Shown here one piece after another: positions 22,601 through 30,299 of a stretch of DNA of 64,000 nucleotides (position 1 is its first letter; each line of letters begins with the position of its first letter). The notes under the pieces were generated by a model that saw only the letters and a program-made list of their open reading frames with translations, had not been told where the DNA came from and made no database searches. The stretch is from Plazaster borealis (taxonomy: Eukaryota; Echinodermata; Asteroidea; Forcipulatida; Labidiasteridae), in contig JAJGQC010000611.1 of NCBI GenBank assembly GCA_021014325.1, positions 222,501 to 286,500 of the forward strand, written 5' to 3'. The position numbers and the translations under genes were made by a program.

Positions 22601-24797
22601 AATATAACAAATGTCCAAAATATTTGGGGCCTCTTTAATGAAGCTGTTCAACAGTAAGCAGATTAATATGCTTAGCCATGGCGTGTTGTGGCGAGCGGTT
22701 TAGTGCATCGGACTCCAAGTTCTGGTTGCTGAGTCATCAGGGTGTGGGTTCGAATATCGGTTGTGACACTTGTGTCCTTGAGCAAAACACTTAACTATAA
22801 TTGCTTCTCATCACCCAGGGTAAATGGGTACCTGTGAGGGCAGAGACGGTTCTTGTGATTGATCTGGCTTGTGCGCTACATACTTGGCAGCACAGGCTGT
22901 ATACTCCCTAGGAGCTGAGATGGTTTAAGAAATGAAATACATGGCCCAGTGACCAGGGGTAATAACGTTTGAAGCGCAATGATCATTCTTTGGATTTGCG
23001 CTATATAAGAGTCGGTAATATTATAAGTAATTGTGAACAGTTCAGGTTTAACCAAGCTTATCTTTTTCCTTATAGATAAACTAACAAATTTTAATTTAAT
23101 TTCTTGTGCAGCAAATGAAGAAATCTTTAAAATCAATGGAGGCAACTGAAGCAAAAGATATTGAGACCAAACTACGCCAGGTAAGACTATAAGAAAAATG
23201 TCAAAAGATGCATTTTAAGAATAAATATGAGGTACACAGATGGAGGAACAAAGATGTAGGGTTGGTTTAGGGCAAGCTTTTGTATAGCAACTTCCAGGGC
23301 CCAATTTCATAGAGCTGCTTAAAGGCACTGAACACGTTTGGAAATTGTCAAAGACCAGTGTTCTCACTTGTTGTATCCCAACATATGCATAAAATAACAA
23401 GCCTGTGAAAATTTGGGCTCAAATGGTCATCGAAGTTGCAAGAAAATGATGAAAGAAAAAACACCCTTGTTGTACAAATTTGTGTGCTTTCGGACAGGAA
23501 TAAAAACTTATTGCAAGAAGTTTTTATTATTAATTTTTACTGAGAAATTAACTTTTTCTCAAAAACTACGTCACTTTAGAGGGAGTCGTTTCCTACAATG
23601 TTTTATACTACCAACAGCTCTCTGTTGCTTGTTACCAAGTAAGTTTTTATGCTAATATTTGTTTTGAGTCATTACCAAACGTGTACGATACCTTTAAGCC
23701 CAACGGAATTATGCTTACCAGAATAAGTTACCAGCTAAAATATCATGTCACGTGATTGGTATTCTGGTTACTTTTGCTTAGCAGAAAAATTTTTAAGCAA
23801 CATTTTCTGCTTAAGCATCTCTATGAAATTAGGCCCAGATGGCGAGAACCCTGGTACCATTGTGCCATACACATTCATTCAATACTGTGTATGGGTGTTC
23901 ACACGTAACTATGCAGAGGTTTGACCCAGACCATGTGACATAGCAACTGTCCCTAGTCTGAGGACTTCACATGTAAGCAGTCACTTGTGACTCAGTAAGT
24001 CATTGTACCAGACATTATTCAAATCTAACTCGCAAATGAATAATTTCATTGAGCTAAATACCAGAAAATGTTACTTTGCAAAGCTAACTGCTATTAGCAG
24101 TGATATCTTCAGAAGACGAAACGTGTCCGAGGATAGGGTAAGGAAAAACTGACAAGGGCCCAATTTTATAGCGATGCTTAAGGACAGAAAGTAGCTAAGC
24201 ACAATAAAATTATGCTTACCAGAATAAGGTTACCAGCCAAATTGCCATGTCACATATACAATTTGTGAATGGTGTCCTGCTCATTTCTGCTCAGCAGAAA
24301 ATTGTTAAGCAATATTTTCTGCTGAAGCAGCTGTATAAAATTGGGCCCTGTCTGTTCATGTCATTTGTGAAACCGATTCATGCTGTGGTGTCGATGAGCT
24401 CTACTATTGCACGGTGGTTGAGAACCATCATGGCTTCATCTGGTTTAGATGTGTCTCATCAGGGCACCAGTTACTTCATACTTACTAGTAGCTTGGCTAT
24501 CAACCCGATTCTGCTTAGTATCATTTGATCTACTTAGCATATTTGTTTGGATCTATAAAATAAATTCTAGTCTTTATTCACGTTATAACTTTCTTTTTCA
24601 AGTTTATGTTTTTTTTTTCCTCCTTACTCATTTGGATTCATTAGGGTTTGGCACAGTGCCAGAAATCGTTGATTGATATGCACTGCCTGATGACCATCAA
24701 AGTGCGTTTGGATGAACAGCGCCCTCTGGTGACCATGGTGGGAACAACAAGTCCAGAGGACATAGCAACCAAATTCAGAGAAGTCCCGAAGCAGTGA
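13484..24797 (+). CDS. RMI1: RMI1, RecQ-mediated genome instability protein 1 (gene-level entry)
   Basis: Nine plus-strand exons with mostly matching phases encode the OB-fold region onward: 13484-13619, 14017-14177, 16343-16446, 18125-18746, 20277-20344, 21146-21256, 22549-22590, 23112-23180, 24645-24797. With the inverted N-terminal exon, the tentative first exon and one missing exon of ~65 residues, the protein would be ~635 residues, close to human RMI1 (625). RMI1 is a nuclear scaffold of the BLM-TOP3A-RMI1-RMI2 complex that dissolves double Holliday junctions. The N-terminal OB fold binds TOP3A and BLM, and the C-terminal OB fold binds RMI2 and FANCM. The expected exon just before 13484 (start of the OB fold) was not found on either strand. 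One frame break (13590) and one missing acceptor AG (21145) are noted. Confidence 0.85.
14017..14177 (+). CDS. RMI1: RMI1 exon, linker
   Basis: Acceptor acacag|AGG. Donor CAAG|gcaagt, a GC-type donor with otherwise ideal consensus. It encodes a Ser/Asp/Asn-rich low-complexity stretch including VIQDTIDLTIDTNSSDDN. Phase in 2, phase out 1, consistent with both neighbours. TIDLTIDT resembles a SUMO-interaction-like acidic/hydrophobic patch (inference). Confidence 0.65.
14440..14680. repeat. Dispersed repeat, copy 1
   Basis: Shares the blocks taataagcaggacag, tcagaact, gtagtctcc and gtggcagtag with 17105-17285 in the same orientation. The family is unidentified, with no coding sequence, and lies in an RMI1 intron. 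Confidence 0.6.
15924..16314. mobile_element. TTAA-type MITE, full length
   Basis: Begins TTTAAAGGGTCTGTATACG, with TTTGGTAATTACTC next. It ends with the complement, GAATTACCAAACGTATAC then AATCCCTTTA. Same family as 23323-23693. No coding sequence; lies in an RMI1 intron. Confidence 0.75.
16343..16446 (+). CDS. RMI1: RMI1 exon, acidic linker
   Basis: Acceptor atacag|TG, donor AGCAAT|gtaagg. Encodes VIPSSDDFGDGLDALMLN then EIQQIEEMDRIQQMASN, a short acidic coiled segment comparable to the SDEELLASLDE region that follows OB-fold 1 in human RMI1. Phase in 1, phase out 0 agree with neighbours. Confidence 0.7.
16447..16672. repeat. About 113-bp tandem duplication
   Basis: Two direct copies, each starting gtaaggcaat and containing ctagagcac, ctatccccctcgagggaatg and tgtcatggccgaggtg. 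The second copy runs on into a SINE. The unit starts at the RMI1 exon donor, so a duplicate donor-like gtaagg lies near 16563. Confidence 0.85.
16640..16900 (+). mobile_element. tRNA-derived SINE, subfamily with cctagtggatgat body
   Basis: A tRNA-like head (tctagtacacc, then gagtgtgggttggaatcccg) is followed by gagcaaggcacttaacc, then ccaggctcctagtggatgat, ggactgtgaagggggtaac and cgtgcccctggtgac. The same order is present at 19905-20190. Confidence 0.75.
17105..17285. repeat. Dispersed repeat, copy 2
   Basis: Second copy of the unidentified family at 14440-14680, sharing taataagcaggacag and gtggcagtagactaaatag. Lies in an RMI1 intron. Confidence 0.6.
18125..18746 (+). CDS. RMI1: RMI1 large disordered-region exon
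   Basis: Acceptor gtgaag|GCT, donor GAAG|gttagt. An uninterrupted 207-codon reading begins ADKETEWPVDDDIDEMWLEQ and continues as a Ser/Thr/Asn-rich, low-complexity linker ending SSAKRSRFHSSEG. Human RMI1 also has a long, poorly conserved middle encoded in one piece. The stretch KRSRF could be part of a nuclear signal (inference). The length and open frame are good evidence that it is coding. Confidence 0.8.
18803..18983. mobile_element. GCTTAAGC-type MITE
   Basis: Fold-back element: agagcttcttaagca at the left, and the complement ending tgcttaagcagctctatg then aaattgggccc at the right. The interior contains gtagctaagcaca, ggttaccagccaaaat and catttctgcttagca. About a dozen copies occur in this window in both orientations. 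Confidence 0.75.
19905..20190 (+). mobile_element. tRNA-derived SINE, cctagtggatgat subfamily
   Basis: Same order of boxes as 16640-16900: gagtgtgggtttcgaatcc (B box), gagcaaggcactt, ccaggctcctagtggatgat, ggactgtgaagggggtaac, cgtgcccctggtgac. Lies in an RMI1 intron. Confidence 0.75.
20277..20344 (+). CDS. RMI1: RMI1 exon, start of OB-fold 2
   Basis: Acceptor atcaag|GTG, donor AAG|gtaacg. With the phase-1 G from the previous exon it encodes GVVTMETVMSRIQAQE then SFTFNIK, matching the position of the first strand of the C-terminal OB fold. Phase out is 0. Confidence 0.6.
20865..21065 (+). mobile_element. SINE 3' half
   Basis: tgtacactgatcgttaagag, gattgcgccactgcacctt, aaatgggtctaataattcc and gggtgtgatgaaa, the same order as the tail of 22110-22515. 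The head is missing. Confidence 0.65.
21146..21256 (+). CDS. RMI1: RMI1 exon, OB-fold 2 core
   Basis: Encodes GFVVTLLSLLSRKDGYWS then ILAKISDKTASMDVELSNQ, ending at CAG|gtaact. Human RMI1 has AFIVTLTGNL...[20 protein letters not shown] here, so the assignment is strong. The expected acceptor is abnormal: tttgtacat|GGC, AT where AG is needed. This may be a base error, a variant, or a start placed slightly wrong. Confidence 0.8.
21830..21955 (-). mobile_element. tRNA-like SINE head
   Basis: On the minus strand: ttatctagtggtaagacatc (A box), tgctctagcaacgc (anticodon-arm-like), then cgtgggttcgaatcccactg (B box with paired T stem). The tail is unlike the main SINE family, so this is a different tRNA-derived element. 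Confidence 0.65.
22110..22515 (+). mobile_element. Complete tRNA-derived SINE
   Basis: Head: gggccgagcagataagaaca then gtgtgggttcgagtcccgg (A/B boxes). Body: gagcaagacacttaaccg, gatgggatgtaaagccgtag, gaacccaatgcacttatcg, gcgccgcagcactttgtaaa. Tail: gggataggtctcacac, gttgtgataaagtgctata and an ATT-rich end. This is the reference copy for the fragments at 6135, 12600 and 20865. It ends ~35 bp before an RMI1 exon. Confidence 0.8.
22549..22590 (+). CDS. RMI1: RMI1 exon, OB-fold 2 helix
   Basis: Acceptor tttcag|GTA, donor ACA|gtgagt, 14 codons. LTQLIGFSVPEM matches human LTSLIGFSVPEM almost perfectly. Too short for ORF callers. Confidence 0.88.
22685..23030 (+). mobile_element. tRNA-derived SINE, long-body subfamily
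   Basis: Head gagcggtttagtgcatcgg then gtgtgggttcgaatatcgg, then gagcaaaacacttaac, gggtaaatgggtacctgtga, actccctaggagctgag, gcccagtgaccaggggtaat, ggatttgcgctatataagag. Same family as the minus-strand copy at 5255-5575. Confidence 0.75.
23112..23180 (+). CDS. RMI1: RMI1 exon, C-terminal helix
   Basis: Acceptor tgtgcag|CAA, donor CAG|gtaaga, 23 codons, phase 0 both sides. QMKKSLKSMEATEAKDIE is a charged helix at the position of the variable insert before the last conserved block of RMI1. Confidence 0.7.
23299..23842. mobile_element. GCTTAAGC-type MITE interrupted by a TTAA-type MITE
   Basis: Left part 23299-23322 (gcccaatttcatagagctgc then TTAA) and right part from 23698 to 23842 (ending aaattaggccc). 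The family consensus contains gcTTAAgc at this point. Removing 23323-23693 and one TTAA restores it. Confidence 0.85.
23323..23693. mobile_element. TTAA-type MITE, nested
   Basis: The 371-bp element is flanked by TTAA on both sides (23319-23322 and 23694-23697). Terminal inverted repeats: AGGCACTGAACACGTTTGG at the left, and the complement of CCAAACGTGTACGATACCT at the right. TTAA duplication is typical of piggyBac-class transposases. The element has no coding capacity and so would be mobilised in trans. Confidence 0.85.
24156..24348. mobile_element. GCTTAAGC-type MITE
   Basis: Begins gggcccaattttatagcg and ends gctgtataaaattgggccc. Interior boxes gtagctaagcaca and ggttaccagccaaat as in the other copies. 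Lies in the last RMI1 intron. Confidence 0.8.
24645..24797 (+). CDS. RMI1: RMI1 last exon with stop
   Basis: Acceptor cattag|GGT, stop TGA at 24795-24797. QCQKSLIDMHCLMTI matches human KCQRDLIDLCCLMTI. The remainder (VRLDEQRPLVTMVGTTSPE, then KFREVPKQ) corresponds to the final helix of OB-fold 2. A natural stop at the expected place supports an intact 3' end. Confidence 0.88.
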   Translation, partial: GLAQCQKSLIDMHCLMTIKVRLDEQRPLVTMVGTTSPEDIATKFREVPKQ

Positions 24798-25322
24798 TTG
24801 ACTAGAATTGGCAAGATTTGTCAAACAGTAAAGGGCCTTTTAAGAGTCAGTACGCCAATGATAATTATGTGAATGGATGAAATAGTAATCAGAAGTTTTG
24901 TACGTGAAAGATTGCACTTTATAAACAATCATGTAAGATGTCTACTTTTCATCTGTTTGGAGAAAACATAAAAAGATATACAGAGTTTAAAATAGACGGC
25001 CTTTTTTCACCCAAGAGTTGAAGAATACCAAGCAAAACATTGAAAAATGTTCAGTTTATAATAACTTGAAAGATCACATTTGTAGACAGTCATGCCAAGT
25101 GTCAGTTCAAATTTGCATTGAAACCCTGGCCAACAGGAATTCCATTTTGGTGTCAGGCTTTGGACATAGTTGGGGTTCGAACCCCGTTCTGCGTTAGCAA
25201 AGAATCAGTACACCAGCATTTTCCCGTAGATAGGCAATATACCACTTACAATCTACGTTGAAAGAAAAACGGATTTGAAGGAATTCTTGTCCAGGGCTGG
25301 TTTGCATTGGGATGCGAACCCT

Positions 25323-25507
25323 GGGCCCAATTTCATAGAGCTGCTTAAGCACTGAATATTGCTTAACATTTTCCTGCTTAGCAGAAATGAGCAGGATACC
25401 AGTAACAGATTGTACATGTGACATGGTAGTTTTGGCTGGTAACCTTGTTATGGCAATCATAATTTTGTTGTGCTTTTTTTGCTTAAGCAGCTCTATGAAT
25501 TTGGGCC
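25323..25507. mobile_element. GCTTAAGC-type MITE
   Basis: Opposite orientation to the copy at 24156: starts gggcccaatttcatagagc, contains cctgcttagcagaaatgagc and ggctggtaaccttg, ends cagctctatgaatttgggcc. Downstream of RMI1. Confidence 0.8.
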
Positions 25508-25635
25508 GTGACTGATAGTAAAATGACCTGAGTGAGTATAGGGTGTGTGTAACATGACATTATTAATGCAGAGTGCTAGTATGTTTTTGTTAAACACATT
25601 TTTTGTCTATGCTGTTTTGTTCCTATTATTTATGA

Positions 25636-25641
25636 AATAAA
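25636..25641 (+). promoter_or_regulatory. Candidate RMI1 polyadenylation signal
   Basis: AATAAA about 840 bp beyond the RMI1 stop, followed by a GT/T-rich stretch. Hexamers of this kind are common in AT-rich DNA, so the support is positional only. Confidence 0.25.
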
Positions 25642-26041
25642 TGTTATGAGAAACGATTTGAATTCTTGGCTAGTCATAATTGTCTGACTTAAAAAAAGAC
25701 AAATGTTAAAAACTTGCTCAAGGAAACTTTCCTTTTACAGACTGGTTGTTTTACTTATTGATGTATAATTTATTATTTATTTACCCTGTTATTTTAATTT
25801 TTGAGTGGAGAGTTGTAAGAGGGCGCAACTATAGGCCCACACCCAATAGCCAGTCTTAAAATTGTCTCACAAATATAATTGGCCAACAGAACCTTCCCCC
25901 CCCCCCAAAAAAAACCCCTTCCCTAAACGAAACAGACAAACAAACAAACACCCCAACACCCCAACAAAACAAACAAACAAAGAAACAAATTAACGAACTT
26001 GAGACGCACCCCACAAAACCAGACATGTGTGTAATACCTGG

Positions 26042-26620
26042 GCCCAATATCATAAAACTGTTTAATAGAAATTTCTTGGCTAAGCAAATTTCTTGGCTAA
26101 GCAAGAAATGAGTGGGGTACCAGTCACAGCAATGGTAACTGTATGGTATTTTGGCTGGCAACTCATACTCTCAGTGGTCTCCAGTCTCAGTTTCAATATA
26201 GTGTATAAGTCGTTTTTGGTTGTTTCCACAGATTGTAGGGGAAAATGTCGGTATCCTGCCATCACTTTTTGGCGAGCTGCTTTAGCAAAGTATGCGAGCC
26301 TGTAATACCGGGATTTTGTCCGTCCGTCCGTCTATGATGGTCCGTCCGGCCGTCCGCATTGAGACATTTTGTTAAAGTTTTTGCCCTAGATAGTTTGTTG
26401 TGATATGTAATTTTTTGTGTGTGAATAGGATTCACTAGGTGAAAATGGAAATTGTGGTCAAGTTTTTCTATTGTTTGAATAAGTTTTCAGGGTTCATTAT
26501 TACCCTCTGATATTAAACAGCTTCTGTCCGGCCATCCGCATTGAGACTTTTGTTAAAGTTTTTGCCTCATGGTGTTAGATAGTTTGTTGTGTAAAATAAC
26601 TGTTACTTCCTTAATTGCAG
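26042..26620. repeat. Degenerate MITE followed by a two-copy repeat
   Basis: 26042-26160 is a partial GCTTAAGC-type MITE (gggcccaatatcataaaac, ttttggctggcaactc). 26160-26280 repeats sequence at 2858-2935 (tctcagtggtct, ttgtaggg, aaatgtcggtatcc) with an extra ~31 bp. 26310-26620 holds two diverged copies of ccgcattgagac, gttaaagtttttgcc and tagtttgttgtg, after a (CCGT)n run. Confidence 0.55.
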
Positions 26621-29600
26621 TTCATTTGTCTTACAGCCAAAATGTGGGTTGATCCAGACAGTGCAAATGGAAATTGTTTAAAAATGTTAAAGTTTTCACC
26701 AGGGTACATTATTATTCACAAAAGTTCACAGAAAACCCTCTATCATTGAATGAATTTGAATTTTGAATTTTATTGCAATTTTATTTAAAAATTGTTATCA
26801 TGGAAAACCATTGTTCTGTTGCAACACACATTAAATAATAATCTAGACACAAAAACATCATGGGAAATTTGTAAACATCTTCAATAGAATAAGGGTTTTT
26901 TGGGCTCTTTGATCCTGTAAAAACAATTAACAAATTCAAAATAATGATTAAAAAGGCAATTGTTTACACCATGAAATGAACAAATAAGCTAATTATTTAA
27001 TTGATAAATAAATTAAAAACCAAATTCATAGGCTTATAAACAAATTATACATAAATAAGGAAACAACTTAGGCAAGTATCCACAGGAGATGAGAACCCTT
27101 CCCCCTACTAAGACAATTTGTTTTATAAAAAATTATAGTAAGAATGGTTTTATTTTGAATGACATACTGCAGGGGTTTTAGGTGTATTATAATGAGCATT
27201 ATGAATGGGATTCTGACTAGGAAGTATATTGCCTTTTATATTTGGCCTTGATTATGTACGTTTAATTTAATCTAGTAATTAAAACACAAGCATGGATGGA
27301 GAATAAGTATTAAGAGACTATACTCCCTAGGCCAGAGGGTTCTGCTATATGATCAGATTATCAAATGTGTATCAATCAGTCAGTCATTCAACACAAGATC
27401 ACAAGCATGACATTGTTTTTTGCGGCTCATTTGTTTACATATTTGTAATTAATTCTTCTTTGCTTTTGCTTTACAATCATTTATAGACACTAAATTGTCA
27501 TATTATCAAGTAAAAATTGGTATGTTATGGCTTATATTTCAGAATACGCTTGATTAAAATAACGGATTCACGTTCTGAATCGAAAGCAAAAATGAGACAT
27601 TTTGTCACCTCCCTGTACTGTATGTGTTCTATTTTCTGAATACGCGGCTGGCTTTTTCGGGAATACGCGGTTGGCTATTTCGGCCCAATACTGTGCTAGC
27701 TTCAGCCTCGGTCAGAAAAATTAGAAGAAAACCTTTATCTTACTATATACTTTTGTATCAATGTGTATTAAAATACCCGCCTTTGTAAATCTGATACAGT
27801 CATGCAAGGTCATGACCTCTAACGCTTCCAATGGACGGTGAGCTGGCATGGTATGCTGAAAGTCGATACTGCTTTAATAGAGTGCCTTTGAAGTTGCAAA
27901 CGATCCATATATAAAACATATCATACAAGTTCCTGGTTCTTTAGATCCTTAAGACAGTTTTAAGGTGTTTATATTGTTGTTTGGTAAAACTACTCGCCTT
28001 TATACTCCTTAAACAAAAAGCATTTTGAAAGCAAATCACGATCCGGATTCCAATGTGTGGTTTCACGCGATGGATGCGCGCACAAAATAGTTTTTGTAAT
28101 GATGAGAGTAGTAGTGGGTCGACCAATACAAGTCACGGGACTTTGTGTAAGTCGTGTGTATTTTGTTGAGAGTTTGACAATTACGCTCATTGTAGGTCTA
28201 ACATTTTTAATATTACTGCAATAGCCTGACCTTACAAATTTAATAATACTAGCCCCCCATTGTTATTTGTCTAAGGCTAGTGGATTGACTCAATAATCAC
28301 TAACTAGCCCCATAAATAGTGCCAATACGCTGGACTACCTCCGCTGCTGGACTACCTCTGGTCGGAAGGAGGAGACCAGCATAATTGATTTGCACTATTT
28401 ATGGAGCTAATTAATCACCTAATGCAGTTATTATTGGCAATAAACAACACCTGGAACCATTCCATCCCACAGCCTAATATTAAGTGGCAACAAATGTTTT
28501 GAGCTTAGTTTAGGACCTTTATGCTGTGTTTCTTTCTTACAGCAGTGCTTGCCTCAGACACCTGTCAGTGTGTGTCACTAAATAAAGTGCAGGTGTCTGA
28601 TGAGTTGAATGAACTTCCTTGTTAACAAATCCACTATAGATTTTTCTGTCTGTCAAATTTTTCCTGACCATTTCTGTGAAATTACCAAAAATATACACGT
28701 ACTTTAACCAAAAAACCATTGTTATTCTATTTTAAGTGATTTGGCATTTATACGTGGTCTAAAAGTCAGTATTTTTTTTGCAAAGAGCATAAAATCCGAA
28801 AGTACTTCAAACTTGGAAAGTGTCTTTGAAACATTAAGGAACAAATTTTGATTTTAGAGGACTTTTTAGCGGGATAGAAAATCCTATCAAGGAAAATGTT
28901 TCTCTAGAAGATTCTACCTACGGCTTGGAATGCTGCTGTACAGGTGTGGGGGGGGGGGTAGAATCGATCCCCGCACCGGTGCACTGCTGCTTGACACAAT
29001 ATGCTCAATTAAATGCAATTAATGATTATTAGTGTTCCGATTGATCATTAAATGCCCATATGATAGGTGGTAGTAGGTGGTAGTTTTGCTTGATGTAGTA
29101 CTGTAAGTGGACATGTTGGTTGAAGAATCGAGAGTACTATTTTCTGGTATTTTCACTTTTTAATAAAAGGGTTGCTAAGACTAAGCCTGAAAGTGTGTAC
29201 ACATGTTTACAGTATGCATGTAAGGCTTGTCACAAGCTGTTTATGCCTCAGTGTCTTGGCCTTTAACTTTAATTTTGAGTGGAAAATGTTTGCTTGTGTA
29301 ACATCAAGTTGCTTATAGGAGTCAATCCAAAAGTGGTATGGAATCATTTTACTCTGAAGTAAAAAATAAACAGTTAATGGTGGAGTGGAATTGAATCTAA
29401 TTAGGAATTTGTATTTGTGTGATTTATTATAATTATTATGTTTTTGTTTGTTTTACTCTGTAGGCATGTACACTATTGGAATCTCATCATCAAAGAAGAC
29501 GAGAAGTTATTTGAAGTGAACAACAAATTAGAAGTGGTCTGGAGTAAGGTTTGCTGGTAATCACACTTGACCAAGAGAAGAGGAGATTAAGAGGCACAGT
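26621..29600. other. No gene recognised
   Basis: AT-rich sequence between RMI1 and the LRR exon. A short fold-back (ataaatagtgcc against gcactatttat) lies at ~28310-28405. I see no exon with a recognisable motif. Confidence 0.45.
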
Positions 29601-30278
29601 ATGGCACATTCTGGTTTAGACACTGCCTTCCCTTTACCGTTATCGTCCTCGCCTTGTCTGTGGTGTCCAGTGTCGCCCAAGACACGCCTGACGCTGACCA
29701 GGACTTGCCTTGTGCGTTTGCTGTATCAATAGACTATTGCAGCTGCTCAGGATAACCAGTCTGACATGCAGCAAGTGGAGTAAGTCTCTGCTGAGATTGA
29801 TTCCATCAAACACTACATCCCTCAGGATATCAGGCTCAAACACAAGACATCTTAGGACAAGCATCCAACCCTGAGAAACACCCTCCCTAACCTCAGAACA
29901 TTAGACCTCACTAATAACACCATTGTAGAAATTCAGCCACGCTGGTTCACCTGCAATAAGTTCCCAGCATTGGAGGAGCTAATCCTGGACACCAATAACA
30001 TAACCCTCAGCGAAGAAGAAACGTTTAGAGACATTTCCGAGAAGCTGCGATTGTTGAGTTTAAATGGCACCCTCAAGAAGAATTACACAGAGATGCTTTG
30101 CAACAATTTAAATGCTCTGCAACAAGGAAACTTAACCAACCTTGTTGAGATTCGTCTTGATAACAATGAATTGGGCTTACTGACACCAACAACCTTACTG
30201 TTCTGTGGGAGTTCCAGACTTGAAAGATTGAGCCTCTTCAATAGTAGCCTCATAGCAGTTCTACAGGGGACTTTCATG
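29601..30278 (+). CDS. First exon of a Toll-like/LRR receptor gene, frame broken
   Basis: An ATG at 29601 leads, after one frame change, to a hydrophobic signal-like stretch (FTVIVLALSVVSSVAQ), then a Cys cluster (LPCAFAVSIDYCSCSG), then after further frame changes ITSLTCSKW and leucine-rich repeats: LPNLRTLDLTNNTI, LEELILDTNNITL, LRLLSLNGTL, LVEIRLDNNELGLL, LERLSLFNSSLIAVL. It ends at TTCATG|gtaaga. The LRR pattern LxxLxLxxNxI and an N-terminal Cys cap are typical of Toll-like receptors and other secreted or membrane LRR proteins. No TIR domain or transmembrane segment was found downstream, so the type is undecided. Three frame breaks (near 29612, 29750 and 29870) mean a pseudogene or base errors. 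Confidence 0.6.
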
Positions 30279-30299
30279 GTAAGATTCTTAACATGAAAT

